DNA of 64,000 bases from positions 1 through 64,000 of the forward strand of contig SYIK01000010.1 of the NCBI GenBank assembly GCA_005798905.1. Direction: 5' to 3'. The stretch comes from Bacteroidota bacterium. Lineage in GTDB: Bacteria > Bacteroidota > Bacteroidia > Chitinophagales > Chitinophagaceae. Position 1 is the first letter of the stretch; each line of letters starts with the position of its first letter. A program made the position numbers and the translations under genes. Below the pieces are notes generated by a model. That model saw nothing but the letters and a program-made list of their open reading frames with translations, did not search any database and was not told the DNA's origin. Below are positions 1 to 9,030 of this stretch, in pieces.

Positions 1-5
1 CTATT

Positions 6-142
6 TTCGGAGCCACTGCGCCCAACACGAGATTGCCGTAATTTTGGAGCAGCCCATTGGTGTCAACCGTTTTTTGAGTGGCTTTTCCATCCTCGTTCCT
101 CGGATGGCCGCCCCAAAACAACGGCAATCTCCGATCCGTTAT
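6..142. repeat. 137-bp dispersed repeat, copy 1; right part of an attC-like palindromic site ending at GTTAT
   Basis: Identical base for base to 49212-49348; contains gattgccgt/acggcaatc inverted arms; sequences diverge right after GTTAT. Left arm lies outside the window. Confidence 0.85.
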
Positions 143-2190
143 CGGCAACCCTTTGACGACAGAGCTAATTTGAAACTTTAGTGCAAACAACAAGAAACAT
201 AGAAAAAAAATGGATAGACAACTTTAAGAAGTCCTCTCTTGTTGACAAGACAAGCGGGACTTTTCAGAGTAGCTATGCACATCAGCTTTTCTATGGCAAA
301 CAAGACGACACTTACCCTTCTGACTTCCCTCACGACTTTTCGCACTTTTACAATTCTTGTGAAAGCACAGACCGAGACACCGCAATTGAAAATCTTACGG
401 AGTATTTGAGTTTTATCGGAATTAAAATTCGTAAAGAAGCAATTGTCAACCATCTTGAAAAGTTTCCAGACGATTTTACTAAGTTGACAAAAAAGTGTTA
501 TTACATTTTCAAAACTCTTGCACATTACGGAACAGACTTAAATATTGCAAACCCTTATCACGACAATAATGGCGACTTATTCTTTCTTCTAAGAATTGAA
601 TCGGAAGAAAGCATCAGTGGGGGACAACTAAACTTATTTGAAGATTTAGAACTTCCTGACCTTTATAAGAAAATCACAAACCTTCCAGACGGCTATGAAA
701 ATGATAAAACAATAACAGACCTGTTTGACAAAATTGAAAATAGCAACAGTAGTTTTTTTATTACAGGTAAAGCAGGAACAGGTAAATCTACATTCGTTCA
801 TTACTTTGCACAAAAGACAAAAAAGAAAGTTCTAATGACTGCATTCACGGGAATTGCAGCCATCAATGTTGGCGGACAAACCATACATTCATTTTTCCGT
901 TTCCCATTGAAGCCATTAATGCCAGAAGATGAGGAAATAACTATTTTCCGAAACTTCACACAGAAGTATAAAATCATTGAAAAAATTGACACAATCGTAA
1001 TTGACGAAGTTTCTATGCTTCGTTCAGACATTCTTGAAGGAATTGATTACTCTCTTCGTAAAAACGGAGGTGATCCCAACAAAAAATTTGGCGGCAAACA
1101 ACTACTTTTTATCGGAGATATATTTCAATTACCGCCAGTAGTTGATTCAACGGATGAAGTTGAAAAATTTCTTTTCTCCGAAGTTTACAAAAGCGAGTAT
1201 TTCTTTGATTCACACTCATACAAAGAAGTTAGTCCAACATATTTTGAATTTAAGAAATCGCATCGTCAAAAAGATGATATACCTTTTGTTCAATTATTAG
1301 ACGAGGTAAGAATATGCCAAGCAACCGACTTAACCTTGCGGAAAATTAATGAAAGATACAATCCAAATTACACCCCAAAAATTGATGAGTTTGTAATTAA
1401 TCTAACAGCAACAAATGCAATTGCAAATGCAGAGAACACAAAAAAGCTGTTAGAATTAACCTATACGAAATTTAATTTTGAAGCTGAAATCATAGGAGAG
1501 TTCAAGGAAGACAGGTATCCCACAGGGAAAACATTGGAATTGAAAAAAAATGCTCAAGTCATATTCATAAAGAATGATAGTGCTGGTGGCAAATGGGTTA
1601 ATGGAACAATCGCTAAAATTGACTTCATTTCAAGCGACTTAATAGAAGTTAGACTACAAAACGGTAGCACCCACAAGTTAGAGAAGGTTACTTGGGAAAA
1701 CAGGAAATACAAATACGATAAAGACAAGAAAAAAATTGTATCAGAGGTAATTGGAACATTTACCCAGTTTCCTATAAAATTAGCTTGGGCAATTACAATT
1801 CATAAAAGCCAAGGTTTAACATTTGACAATGTAATAATTGACCTTGGAACAGGAGCATTTGTAAATGGACAAATCTATACAGCACTTAGCAGATGCAGAA
1901 CACTGAATGGAATTACTCTCAAAAGAAAATTGCGTATTGAGGATATTATTGCCGACAAACGAATAATTAATTTTCACCAGACAGAACAAATTATTGACTC
2001 AATAAATTAATGGTAACACCAATCAGACTTCAATCAATAGTGCTACGGACAGACAGCAGGGCAGCCGATAACAAGGGGTTTGCGATAGCGGGGGTTCCGT
2101 GCTTCGCAGACACATTTGTGCAAGGTGGAAGTTCAGTTCTCCGAATGAAGTTTAGTGCTAAAACACCCCGCCATCGCAAACCCCCAAAAC
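138..2190 (+). mobile_element. Integron-cassette-like unit carrying a PIF1-like helicase gene and its own attC-like site
   Basis: 5' end GTTATCGGC (138-146) is the exact reverse complement of GCCGATAAC (2064-2072), which opens the palindromic site at the 3' end of the unit; the gene fills the space between. Confidence 0.55.
181..2010 (+). CDS. PIF1-like / AAA family ATPase-helicase with uncharacterised N-terminal region (GTG start)
   Basis: 609 aa; Walker A GKAGTGKST, Walker B-like IDTIVIDEVSM, C-terminal TIHKSQGLTFDNVIIDLG...YTALSRCR helicase motif. Confidence 0.85.
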   Translation: MQTTRNIEKKWIDNFKKSSLVDKTSGTFQSSYAHQLFYGKQDDTYPSDFPHDFSHFYNSCESTDRDTAIENLTEYLSFIGIKIRKEAIVNHLEKFPDDFTKLTKKCYYIFKTLAHYGTDLNIANPYHDNNGDLFFLLRIESEESISGGQLNLFEDLELPDLYKKITNLPDGYENDKTITDLFDKIENSNSSFFITGKAGTGKSTFVHYFAQKTKKKVLMTAFTGIAAINVGGQTIHSFFRFPLKPLMPEDEEITIFRNFTQKYKIIEKIDTIVIDEVSMLRSDILEGIDYSLRKNGGDPNKKFGGKQLLFIGDIFQLPPVVDSTDEVEKFLFSEVYKSEYFFDSHSYKEVSPTYFEFKKSHRQKDDIPFVQLLDEVRICQATDLTLRKINERYNPNYTPKIDEFVINLTATNAIANAENTKKLLELTYTKFNFEAEIIGEFKEDRYPTGKTLELKKNAQVIFIKNDSAGGKWVNGTIAKIDFISSDLIEVRLQNGSTHKLEKVTWENRKYKYDKDKKKIVSEVIGTFTQFPIKLAWAITIHKSQGLTFDNVIIDLGTGAFVNGQIYTALSRCRTLNGITLKRKLRIEDIIADKRIINFHQTEQIIDSIN

Positions 2191-2197
2191 GTTAAGG
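2064..2197. repeat. attC-like imperfect palindrome
   Basis: Left arm GGGGTTTGCGATaGCGGGG (~2075-2093) pairs with CCCCGCcATCGCAAACCCCC (2166-2185); bounded by GATAAC (2067-2072) and GTTAAGG (2191-2197). Confidence 0.65.
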
Positions 2198-2222
2198 GCA
2201 AGCATTTGGGACAGTGTATAAA

Positions 2223-2591
2223 ATGAACCACAATACAAGCCATCACGATGAACGCATTGCAAAAATGACATTCGCTTCGGTGTATCCACATTATCTTACA
2301 AAAGTGGAAAAGAAAGGTAGAACAAAAACAGAGCTGTTTCAAGTAATTGAATGGTTGACCGGTTATGATGAAAAAAAGCTGCAAGAACTAATTAATAAAA
2401 AAGTAACATTTGAAAAATTCTTTCAAAAAGCTAAACTAAATCCGAATGCCCATTTAATCACTGGCGTAATTTGCGGTTATCGGATAGAAGAAATAAAAAA
2501 TTCATTAACAAAACAGGTTAGGTATTTAGACAAGTTGATTGACGAATTGGCCAAAGGAAGAAAAATGGAAAAGATTTTGCGAGTTGGGTAA
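2223..2591 (+). CDS. DUF2200 family protein
   Basis: [38 protein letters not shown]...WLTGY...KVTFEKFF...[20 protein letters not shown]...[21 protein letters not shown] recognised from memory; ORF opens at 2214, internal ATG 2223 likely. Confidence 0.75.
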   Translation: MNHNTSHHDERIAKMTFASVYPHYLTKVEKKGRTKTELFQVIEWLTGYDEKKLQELINKKVTFEKFFQKAKLNPNAHLITGVICGYRIEEIKNSLTKQVRYLDKLIDELAKGRKMEKILRVG

Positions 2592-2612
2592 GTTGTCTAT
2601 TGTTAATTCTGT

Positions 2613-2642
2613 TTTTGGTGAGTAATGTTATTTGTATTTTTG
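2613..2642 (+). promoter_or_regulatory. Candidate Bacteroidota promoter (TTTG-N18-TATTTTTG) for the U32 gene
   Basis: TTTG at 2613-2616 and TATTTTTG at 2635-2642, close to consensus TTTG-N19-TAnnTTTG; start codon at 2662. Confidence 0.5.
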
Positions 2643-2661
2643 GCCACTGAATCTACATTTC

Positions 2662-3903
2662 ATGAAATCCAATACAAAAATTGAATTGATGGCTCCAGCC
2701 GGCAACTACGAGGCATTAATGGCGGCCATTCATGCTGGCGCTAATTCCGTGTATTTCGGTATTGAACAGCTTAATATGCGTGCTCGTGCTACCATGAATT
2801 TTACAATTGATGATATTCCTGAAATTGTGGCGCGCTGTAGTGCTAAAAATGTGAGAACATACATCACCTTAAACACCATTGTTTACGACCACGACATTTC
2901 CTTGATGAAACGCATCATTGATACCGCCAAAAAACATAACATCACAGCCATCATCGCTGCTGATCAAGCCGTTATTATGTATGCAAAACAAGTGGGCTTG
3001 GAAGTACATATTTCTACTCAAGTAAATATTACCAATCTTGAAACCGTTAAATTTTATTCCCATTTTGCTGATGTAATGGTCCTTTCGCGCGAATTGAGTA
3101 TAAACCAAATGAAAAGCATTGTAAATGGTATTAAGCGAGAAAAAATAATGGGGCCTGCCGGTAAATTAATCCAAATTGAAGTATTTGCCCACGGAGCGCT
3201 ATGTATGGCCGTTTCTGGAAAATGCTACCTTAGTTTGCATTCCCATAATTCTTCCGCCAATCGTGGTGCATGTATTCAAAACTGTCGACGCACTTATAAA
3301 GTTATTGATATTGAAGAAGGGTATGAACTTGAAATCGATAACGAATACATCATGTCGCCCAAAGATTTATGCACCATCGATTTTTTAGACCAATTGCTTG
3401 ATAGTGGAATTTCTGTACTAAAAATTGAAGGAAGAGGACGTGCACCAGAATATGTAAAAACAGTAATTGAATGCTACCGCGAAGCCATTGATGCATATTG
3501 CAACAAAACATATTCGCCCATCTTGGCAGAAGCATGGATGGAACGACTCGAAAAAGTGTACAACCGCGGCTTTTGGAGCGGATATTATTTGGGGCAAAAA
3601 ATGGGCGAATGGTCCAAAGGACATGGCTCACAAGCAACACAAAAAAAAATATACCTTGGAAAGGGCATTAAGTATTTTCCAAAATCTAAAGTAGGAGAAT
3701 TTAAAATTGAAGCACATTCGTTAAAAAAGGGAGACACCGTTTTAATTATGGGGCCGACCACAGGAGTAATTGAACAAGTAGTTGATGAAATTCGTGTAGA
3801 TTTAAAAAAAATAAGCGAAGCAAAAAAAGGAGATCATTGCTCCATTGCGGTAAATGAAGTTATTCGCCCTTCGGATAAATTGTATAAAATTATTAGCACT
3901 TAA
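2662..3903 (+). CDS. U32 peptidase family protein (TrhP/RlhA-like RNA hydroxylase candidate)
   Basis: ELMAPAGNYEALMAAIHAGANSVYFG, CMAVSGKCYLS, SANRGACIQNCRR, LKIEGRGRAPEYV motifs; ORF opens at 2632, internal ATG at 2662 likely. Confidence 0.85.
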   Translation: MKSNTKIELMAPAGNYEALMAAIHAGANSVYFGIEQLNMRARATMNFTIDDIPEIVARCSAKNVRTYITLNTIVYDHDISLMKRIIDTAKKHNITAIIAADQAVIMYAKQVGLEVHISTQVNITNLETVKFYSHFADVMVLSRELSINQMKSIVNGIKREKIMGPAGKLIQIEVFAHGALCMAVSGKCYLSLHSHNSSANRGACIQNCRRTYKVIDIEEGYELEIDNEYIMSPKDLCTIDFLDQLLDSGISVLKIEGRGRAPEYVKTVIECYREAIDAYCNKTYSPILAEAWMERLEKVYNRGFWSGYYLGQKMGEWSKGHGSQATQKKIYLGKGIKYFPKSKVGEFKIEAHSLKKGDTVLIMGPTTGVIEQVVDEIRVDLKKISEAKKGDHCSIAVNEVIRPSDKLYKIIST

Positions 3904-4142
3904 TGGTAACTATTACTCAACAAAGAGACAAGTGCATTGGCTGTAATTACTGTGTTGAGTTGGCACATGTGCAATGGCGCATGTCAAAAAAAGACGGTAA
4001 GAGCGTGCTTCTTGGTGCCAAAGATAAAAAGGGCTTTCATACCGTTAAAGTGGAAGATGAATTTTTTGAACCCAATGTAAAAGCCGCACAAGCATGTCCG
4101 GTAAAAATAATTTCAGTCCGCTCTTCGTCCGTTTCTCCTTAA
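3903..4142 (+). CDS. Small ferredoxin ([4Fe-4S], CxxCxxC...ACPV)
   Basis: DKCIGCNYCVELAHVQW ... QACPVKII; ATG overlaps the TAA of the U32 gene (taATGg). Confidence 0.8.
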   Translation: MVTITQQRDKCIGCNYCVELAHVQWRMSKKDGKSVLLGAKDKKGFHTVKVEDEFFEPNVKAAQACPVKIISVRSSSVSP

Positions 4143-4272
4143 AGAAGAGTGTTTATTTTGTTGGCAAGTCCATTTAAATAACGCTTTCGAAGTATCACCC
4201 ATCCGCACACACGTAAGAACAGATGTTAAATCAATTCTGAACCGTAAAAGGTGAAATTTATCTTACTCTCTA

Positions 4273-4286
4273 ATGATATTTATCAT
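4273..4286. promoter_or_regulatory. FNR/CRP-family-like operator palindrome ATGATATTTATCAT
   Basis: 6-bp perfect inverted arms (ATGATA/TATCAT) with TT spacer; resembles TTGAT-N4-ATCAA; about 41 bp upstream of the inferred TSS of the molybdoenzyme operon. Confidence 0.5.
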
Positions 4287-4308
4287 ACTATTTTTTTGTG
4301 CTTACAAA

Positions 4309-4316
4309 TAGTTTTG
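4309..4316 (+). promoter_or_regulatory. Candidate -7 element TAGTTTTG
   Basis: Matches Bacteroidota TAnnTTTG; no TTTG at the normal -33 spacing. Confidence 0.4.
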
Positions 4317-4383
4317 CAAACACAAGATTTTAGCTTGTATTGGAATGAAACAAAACAATCTGCAATAATCAAATCCAGAAAGT

Positions 4384-7300
4384 ATGACTAATAGAAGAAA
4401 ATTTTTAAAAACATCCCTCATCAGTGGAACTGGAACAGTGCTTCTTTCCAGTCTACCTTTTGATAGTTTTTCGAAAATGTTTTCATTTTTCGACCCAATC
4501 GATATCAACAACCCATTGTCTGCTTACCCTAATCGAGATTGGGAAAAAACCTATCGTGATATGTGGAATTATGATGATGAGTTCACATTTCTTTGTGCCC
4601 CTAACGACACGCACAATTGTCTTTTAAAAGCGCATGTAAAGAATGGGGCAGTCATACGTATTGCACCAAGTTATGCTTTTTCAAAAGCAGAAGATATGCA
4701 AGGGAATCAGCCAACTGCACGATGGGAGCCACGTTGCTGCCAAAAAGGATTGGCATTGGCAAGGCGTTTTTATGGAGATAGAAGAGCTAAATATCCTCTT
4801 ATTCGTGAAGGATATTTAAAATGGATTCAAAGCGGTATGCCACGAAGAGAAGATGGAAGCATCCCTCCAGAATTTCTTCAAGGAAGAGGTAAAGAAGCGT
4901 TTGTTAAAATTTCTTGGGATGAAACTTTTAAATATACAGCTGCTTCGTTAGCAAATATTGCTAAAACTTATAATGGAAAAAAAGGACAGGAGTTTCTTGA
5001 AAAACAAGGATATGACCCATTGATGGTTGAAGCAACCGAAGGTCATGGGGTTGAAGTTTTGAAATTTAGAGGTGGAATGGCCCCATTAGGCGTTACACGA
5101 ATTTTTGGAATGAATCGTTTGGCAAATTCTCTTGCTCTACTCGACAACCATATCAACAATAAAGGTCCCGAAGAATCTAAAGGTGCAAGAACATGGGATA
5201 GTTACGCATGGCACACCGACTTACCTCCAGGACATCCAATGGTTACGGGACAACAAACTGTCGATTTTGATCTTTGTTGCGTTGATCATTCCAATCACAT
5301 ACTTGTTTGGGGAATGAATTGGATAACTACAAAAATGCCAGATGCGCATTGGCTTACTGAGGCTAGAATGAAGGGTGCTAAGATTACTGTAATTGCTTGT
5401 GAATATAGTGCTACTGCAAATAAAGCAGATAATTTAATTGTATGTCGCCCTGGGGTTACTCCAGCCTTAGCACTCGGTTTTGCACATGTAATTATTAGAG
5501 ATAAACTTTTCGATACAGATTTTATGAAAAAATATACCGACCTGCCTTTTTTAGTCAGGATGGATAATCAAAAAATGCTGAAACCGACCGATATCATTGC
5601 TAATTATCAAAAACCCGACTTAAAAAATTACATCGAAATTCTTAAGAAAGGAGAAAAAAGCAAATCATCTTTAAAACAGGGTGTGCCATTTGTGGATGAA
5701 GAAATGGCAAAAGAATGGGGTGATTTTATGATTTGGGATGAGACCAAAAATGCAATCTCAGTTATTACACGCGATGATTATGGTAAGTACATGATTGAAA
5801 AAGGAGTTAATCCGGTTTTAGAAGGAAAATTCAAAATAAAAACCATAGATGGTAAAGAAATAGAAGTAAGAACTGTTTTTGATTTGATGAAAGAATATGT
5901 GATGGAAAACTACGACCCAAACACAGTTGAAGAATTAACATGGACACCTGTGAAAGGTATTGAAACTGTTGCAAAAGAAATTGCAAAAAATAATGGATCA
6001 ACCTTGTTTGCAATGGGCATGGGACCAAACCAATTTTTTAATAATGATTTGAAAGATCGTGCGATTTTCTTTTTAGCAAGCATCACAGGTAATGTTGGAA
6101 GAATTGGAGGTAACGTTGGTTCTTTTGCTGGAAATTATCGCGGAGCTTTATTCTCTGGCATTCCGGGATATATTGCTGAAGATCCGTTCAACATTGAATT
6201 AGATGGAACAAAACCAACGAAAATTAAAAAATATATGCATTATGAATCGGCTCATTATTTTAATAATGGTGACCGAATTCTTAGAATGGGTAAAAAAAAT
6301 ATGACAGGCAAAACTCATATGCCTACTCCTACAAAGTCTATTATGGTTTCAAATGGTAACTCTTTGCTGGCAAATGCAAAAGGGCATTATGAAAACGTAA
6401 TCAATATTTATCCTAAAATTGAATTTATTGGTGTGCATGATTGGTGGTGGACTGGATCGTGTGAATATGCTGATATTGTATACCCCGTTGATTCTTGGGC
6501 AGAATTCAAATACCCGGATATGACCATGTCAGTTACAAATCCATTTCTTTATGTGTTCCCGCGTACCCCATTAAAACGAATATTTGATACCAAAGGAGAT
6601 ATTGAAGTACTAGCAGGAATTGCATCGGCATTTGGAGATTTAACAGGCGACTCCCGATTTAAAGATTATTTTAAGTTTGTTCATGACAATAAACCAGAAG
6701 TTTATTTGCAGAGAATTCTGAATGCAAGCCAGGGTACAAAAGGATATAAGTTTGAAGAATTGGAAGAAAAAGCAAAAATGGGAATTCCCTCATTGATGAT
6801 GACTCGAACTACCCCAAAATATGTAGGTATGGAGCAAGTTGATGAGAATAAACAGTGGTACACAAAATCAGGAAGATTAGAGTTTTACAGAGATGAACCA
6901 GAGTTTATTGAAGCTGGTGAAAATATGGTTGTTTTTCGCGAACCCATTGACTCTACTTTCTTCGAACCTAATGTAATTGTTGGAAAAAAGCACCCTTGTA
7001 TCATGCCCGACGAACCGGAAAAATATGGTGTAGATATTAATGATCTTGCTACTGATACACGGCAATCAAGAAATATAGTAAAACCATGGAGCGAACTTAA
7101 AAACACAAAACATCCTTTACAAAAAGCAGACAAGGATTATAAATTTATATTCCACACTCCAAAATTTAGACATGGTGCACACACCACTCCTGTTGACACC
7201 GACATCGTTGCTGTTTGGTTTGGACCTTTTGGCGATATGCATCGAAAAGACAAACGCATCCCATTTGTTACAGAGTTATATGTTGATATTAACCCATTAG

Positions 7301-7863
7301 ATGCCAGAGAGCTTGGTGTAGATGATGGTGACTATGTATGGATTGATGCTGACCCTTCTGACCGACCATTTCGTGGATGGCAAAAGAAAAAAGACGGACC
7401 AGAGTATGAACTTGCTCGATTAAAAGCACGTGCTCGTTTTTATCCTGGAACTCCAAGAGGTGTAACAAGAATGTGGCACAATGCTTATGGTGCTACATAC
7501 GGGTCAGTGAAAGGAGCAAAAGAAAATGAGAATGGTCTCGCAAAAAATAATAAATCTGGTTATCAGGCATTGTTCCGCAATGGATCTCATCAAAGTTGCA
7601 CTAGGGCGTGGTTGAAACCAACTTTACTGACTGATTCGTTGGTTCGAAAAAATAATTTTGGACAAGGAATTGGAAAAGGATTTGAAATAGATGTTCATGG
7701 AGCAACTGGAAATCCTAGGGAATCATTTGTAAAAATATCACTTGCTGAAAAAGGCGGAGTTGATGGAAATGGTTTATGGGAAGGTGTTGAACAAGGTATT
7801 CGTCCAACTTACGAAAACGATGATTTTAAGAAATTCCTAAAAGGTGGTTTCATTAAGAAATAA
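4384..7863 (+). CDS. Type II DMSO reductase-family molybdopterin oxidoreductase, catalytic alpha subunit (NXR/NarG-like, Tat signal)
   Basis: 1159 aa; Tat motif [18 protein letters not shown]...PRCCQKG FeS region; [43 protein letters not shown]; followed by cognate FeS beta and chaperone genes. Confidence 0.85.
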   Translation: MTNRRKFLKTSLISGTGTVLLSSLPFDSFSKMFSFFDPIDINNPLSAYPNRDWEKTYRDMWNYDDEFTFLCAPNDTHNCLLKAHVKNGAVIRIAPSYAFSKAEDMQGNQPTARWEPRCCQKGLALARRFYGDRRAKYPLIREGYLKWIQSGMPRREDGSIPPEFLQGRGKEAFVKISWDETFKYTAASLANIAKTYNGKKGQEFLEKQGYDPLMVEATEGHGVEVLKFRGGMAPLGVTRIFGMNRLANSLALLDNHINNKGPEESKGARTWDSYAWHTDLPPGHPMVTGQQTVDFDLCCVDHSNHILVWGMNWITTKMPDAHWLTEARMKGAKITVIACEYSATANKADNLIVCRPGVTPALALGFAHVIIRDKLFDTDFMKKYTDLPFLVRMDNQKMLKPTDIIANYQKPDLKNYIEILKKGEKSKSSLKQGVPFVDEEMAKEWGDFMIWDETKNAISVITRDDYGKYMIEKGVNPVLEGKFKIKTIDGKEIEVRTVFDLMKEYVMENYDPNTVEELTWTPVKGIETVAKEIAKNNGSTLFAMGMGPNQFFNNDLKDRAIFFLASITGNVGRIGGNVGSFAGNYRGALFSGIPGYIAEDPFNIELDGTKPTKIKKYMHYESAHYFNNGDRILRMGKKNMTGKTHMPTPTKSIMVSNGNSLLANAKGHYENVINIYPKIEFIGVHDWWWTGSCEYADIVYPVDSWAEFKYPDMTMSVTNPFLYVFPRTPLKRIFDTKGDIEVLAGIASAFGDLTGDSRFKDYFKFVHDNKPEVYLQRILNASQGTKGYKFEELEEKAKMGIPSLMMTRTTPKYVGMEQVDENKQWYTKSGRLEFYRDEPEFIEAGENMVVFREPIDSTFFEPNVIVGKKHPCIMPDEPEKYGVDINDLATDTRQSRNIVKPWSELKNTKHPLQKADKDYKFIFHTPKFRHGAHTTPVDTDIVAVWFGPFGDMHRKDKRIPFVTELYVDINPLDARELGVDDGDYVWIDADPSDRPFRGWQKKKDGPEYELARLKARARFYPGTPRGVTRMWHNAYGATYGSVKGAKENENGLAKNNKSGYQALFRNGSHQSCTRAWLKPTLLTDSLVRKNNFGQGIGKGFEIDVHGATGNPRESFVKISLAEKGGVDGNGLWEGVEQGIRPTYENDDFKKFLKGGFIKK

Positions 7864-7876
7864 AAACAAATAAATT

Positions 7877-9007
7877 ATGGCTAAAGTAAATAATTGGCAG
7901 TTGAAAAGGGAAATGGAATATCCTTACGAGGAAGTTAAGCCCAAAAAACAAATCGCTTATGTGTTTGATACCAATAAGTGTATTGCTTGTCAGACCTGTA
8001 CTGTTGCTTGCAAAACAACATGGACCGCAGGTAAAGGCGAAGAAACTATTTTCTTCAACAATGTTGAAACAAAACCTTATGGCGGATACCCGCAAAAATG
8101 GGATTTAAATACGTTAAAAGAACTTGACGATCAGCAATGGGATGGCAAAGGAGTTTATAAGGGCTCAACCATTTTTGAAAATACCGCACCAGGTGAAAGG
8201 GTGAAAGGATGGCGTCCACCTGAAAGGAATTATGCATTCCCAAATATAGGCGAGGATGAAGTTATGGGCACAATGGAAAAGGGCGCTTTCTTCAATGGTA
8301 TACACGACACATGGATGTTTTACTTAGCACGTATTTGTAATCATTGTTCTTATCCTGCATGTTTAGCCGCTTGTCCACGGAAAGCCATTTATAAAAGGGA
8401 TGAAGACGGAATCGTATTAATCGATCAGTCCCGCTGCCGTGGTTATAAAGAATGTGTGAAAGCATGCCCCTACAAAAAAACTTTTTTTAATATGGTAACA
8501 CGTGTATCTGAAAAATGCATTGGTTGTTATCCGCTCATTGAAAAAGGTGAACAACCAAGATGTGTAACTACCTGTATCGGAAAAATAAGAATGCAGGGTT
8601 TTATGGAAGATGCCAAAGAACCGAGAAAAGATAATCCGATTGATATGATTGTAAGAATTAGAAAAATCGCCTTGCCATTATATTCACAGTATGGCACTCA
8701 GCCAAATGTTTACTATGTGCCACCAATTCACGTTCCATTTGATTTTCTTCACCAAATGTTTGGACCAACAGTAGAAGAAACTATTCGTATCTACAAAAAC
8801 ATGAAAGACGACAAAGAATTGTTGGCTGCGTTTATGTTGTTTGGTAATACAAATAAGATTATTCATTCTTATAGAGCAGAAGAGAATCATGCAGTCGGTT
8901 TTAACGAAATTGGTGATGAAATAGTAAGAGTTCCATATGTTGAACCTGTGTTTAAGCGACCTCATTGGGATGAACAATTACAAACATTCCATCATAACAC
9001 ACCTTAA
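7877..9007 (+). CDS. FeS beta subunit (NxrB/NarH-like)
   Basis: CIACQTCTVACKTTW, FFNNVETKPYGGYPQ, CNHCSYPACLAACPRKAIYKR, CRGYKECVKACPYKK, CIGCYPLIEKGEQPRCVTTCIGKIR. Confidence 0.9.
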   Translation: MAKVNNWQLKREMEYPYEEVKPKKQIAYVFDTNKCIACQTCTVACKTTWTAGKGEETIFFNNVETKPYGGYPQKWDLNTLKELDDQQWDGKGVYKGSTIFENTAPGERVKGWRPPERNYAFPNIGEDEVMGTMEKGAFFNGIHDTWMFYLARICNHCSYPACLAACPRKAIYKRDEDGIVLIDQSRCRGYKECVKACPYKKTFFNMVTRVSEKCIGCYPLIEKGEQPRCVTTCIGKIRMQGFMEDAKEPRKDNPIDMIVRIRKIALPLYSQYGTQPNVYYVPPIHVPFDFLHQMFGPTVEETIRIYKNMKDDKELLAAFMLFGNTNKIIHSYRAEENHAVGFNEIGDEIVRVPYVEPVFKRPHWDEQLQTFHHNTP

Positions 9008-9030
9008 GTTTAAGAATAAAATCAATAACA

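Noticed and set aside
2010-2195. 61-aa plus-strand ORF after the helicase
   Set aside because: Lies entirely across the attC-like palindrome; composition is explained by the inverted repeat, not by coding.
4384-9007. Calling the enzyme a true nitrite oxidoreductase (nitrifier)
   Set aside because: Motif resemblance only; the Cys in the first beta FeS motif and the general Bacteroidota context do not support assigning direction or substrate.
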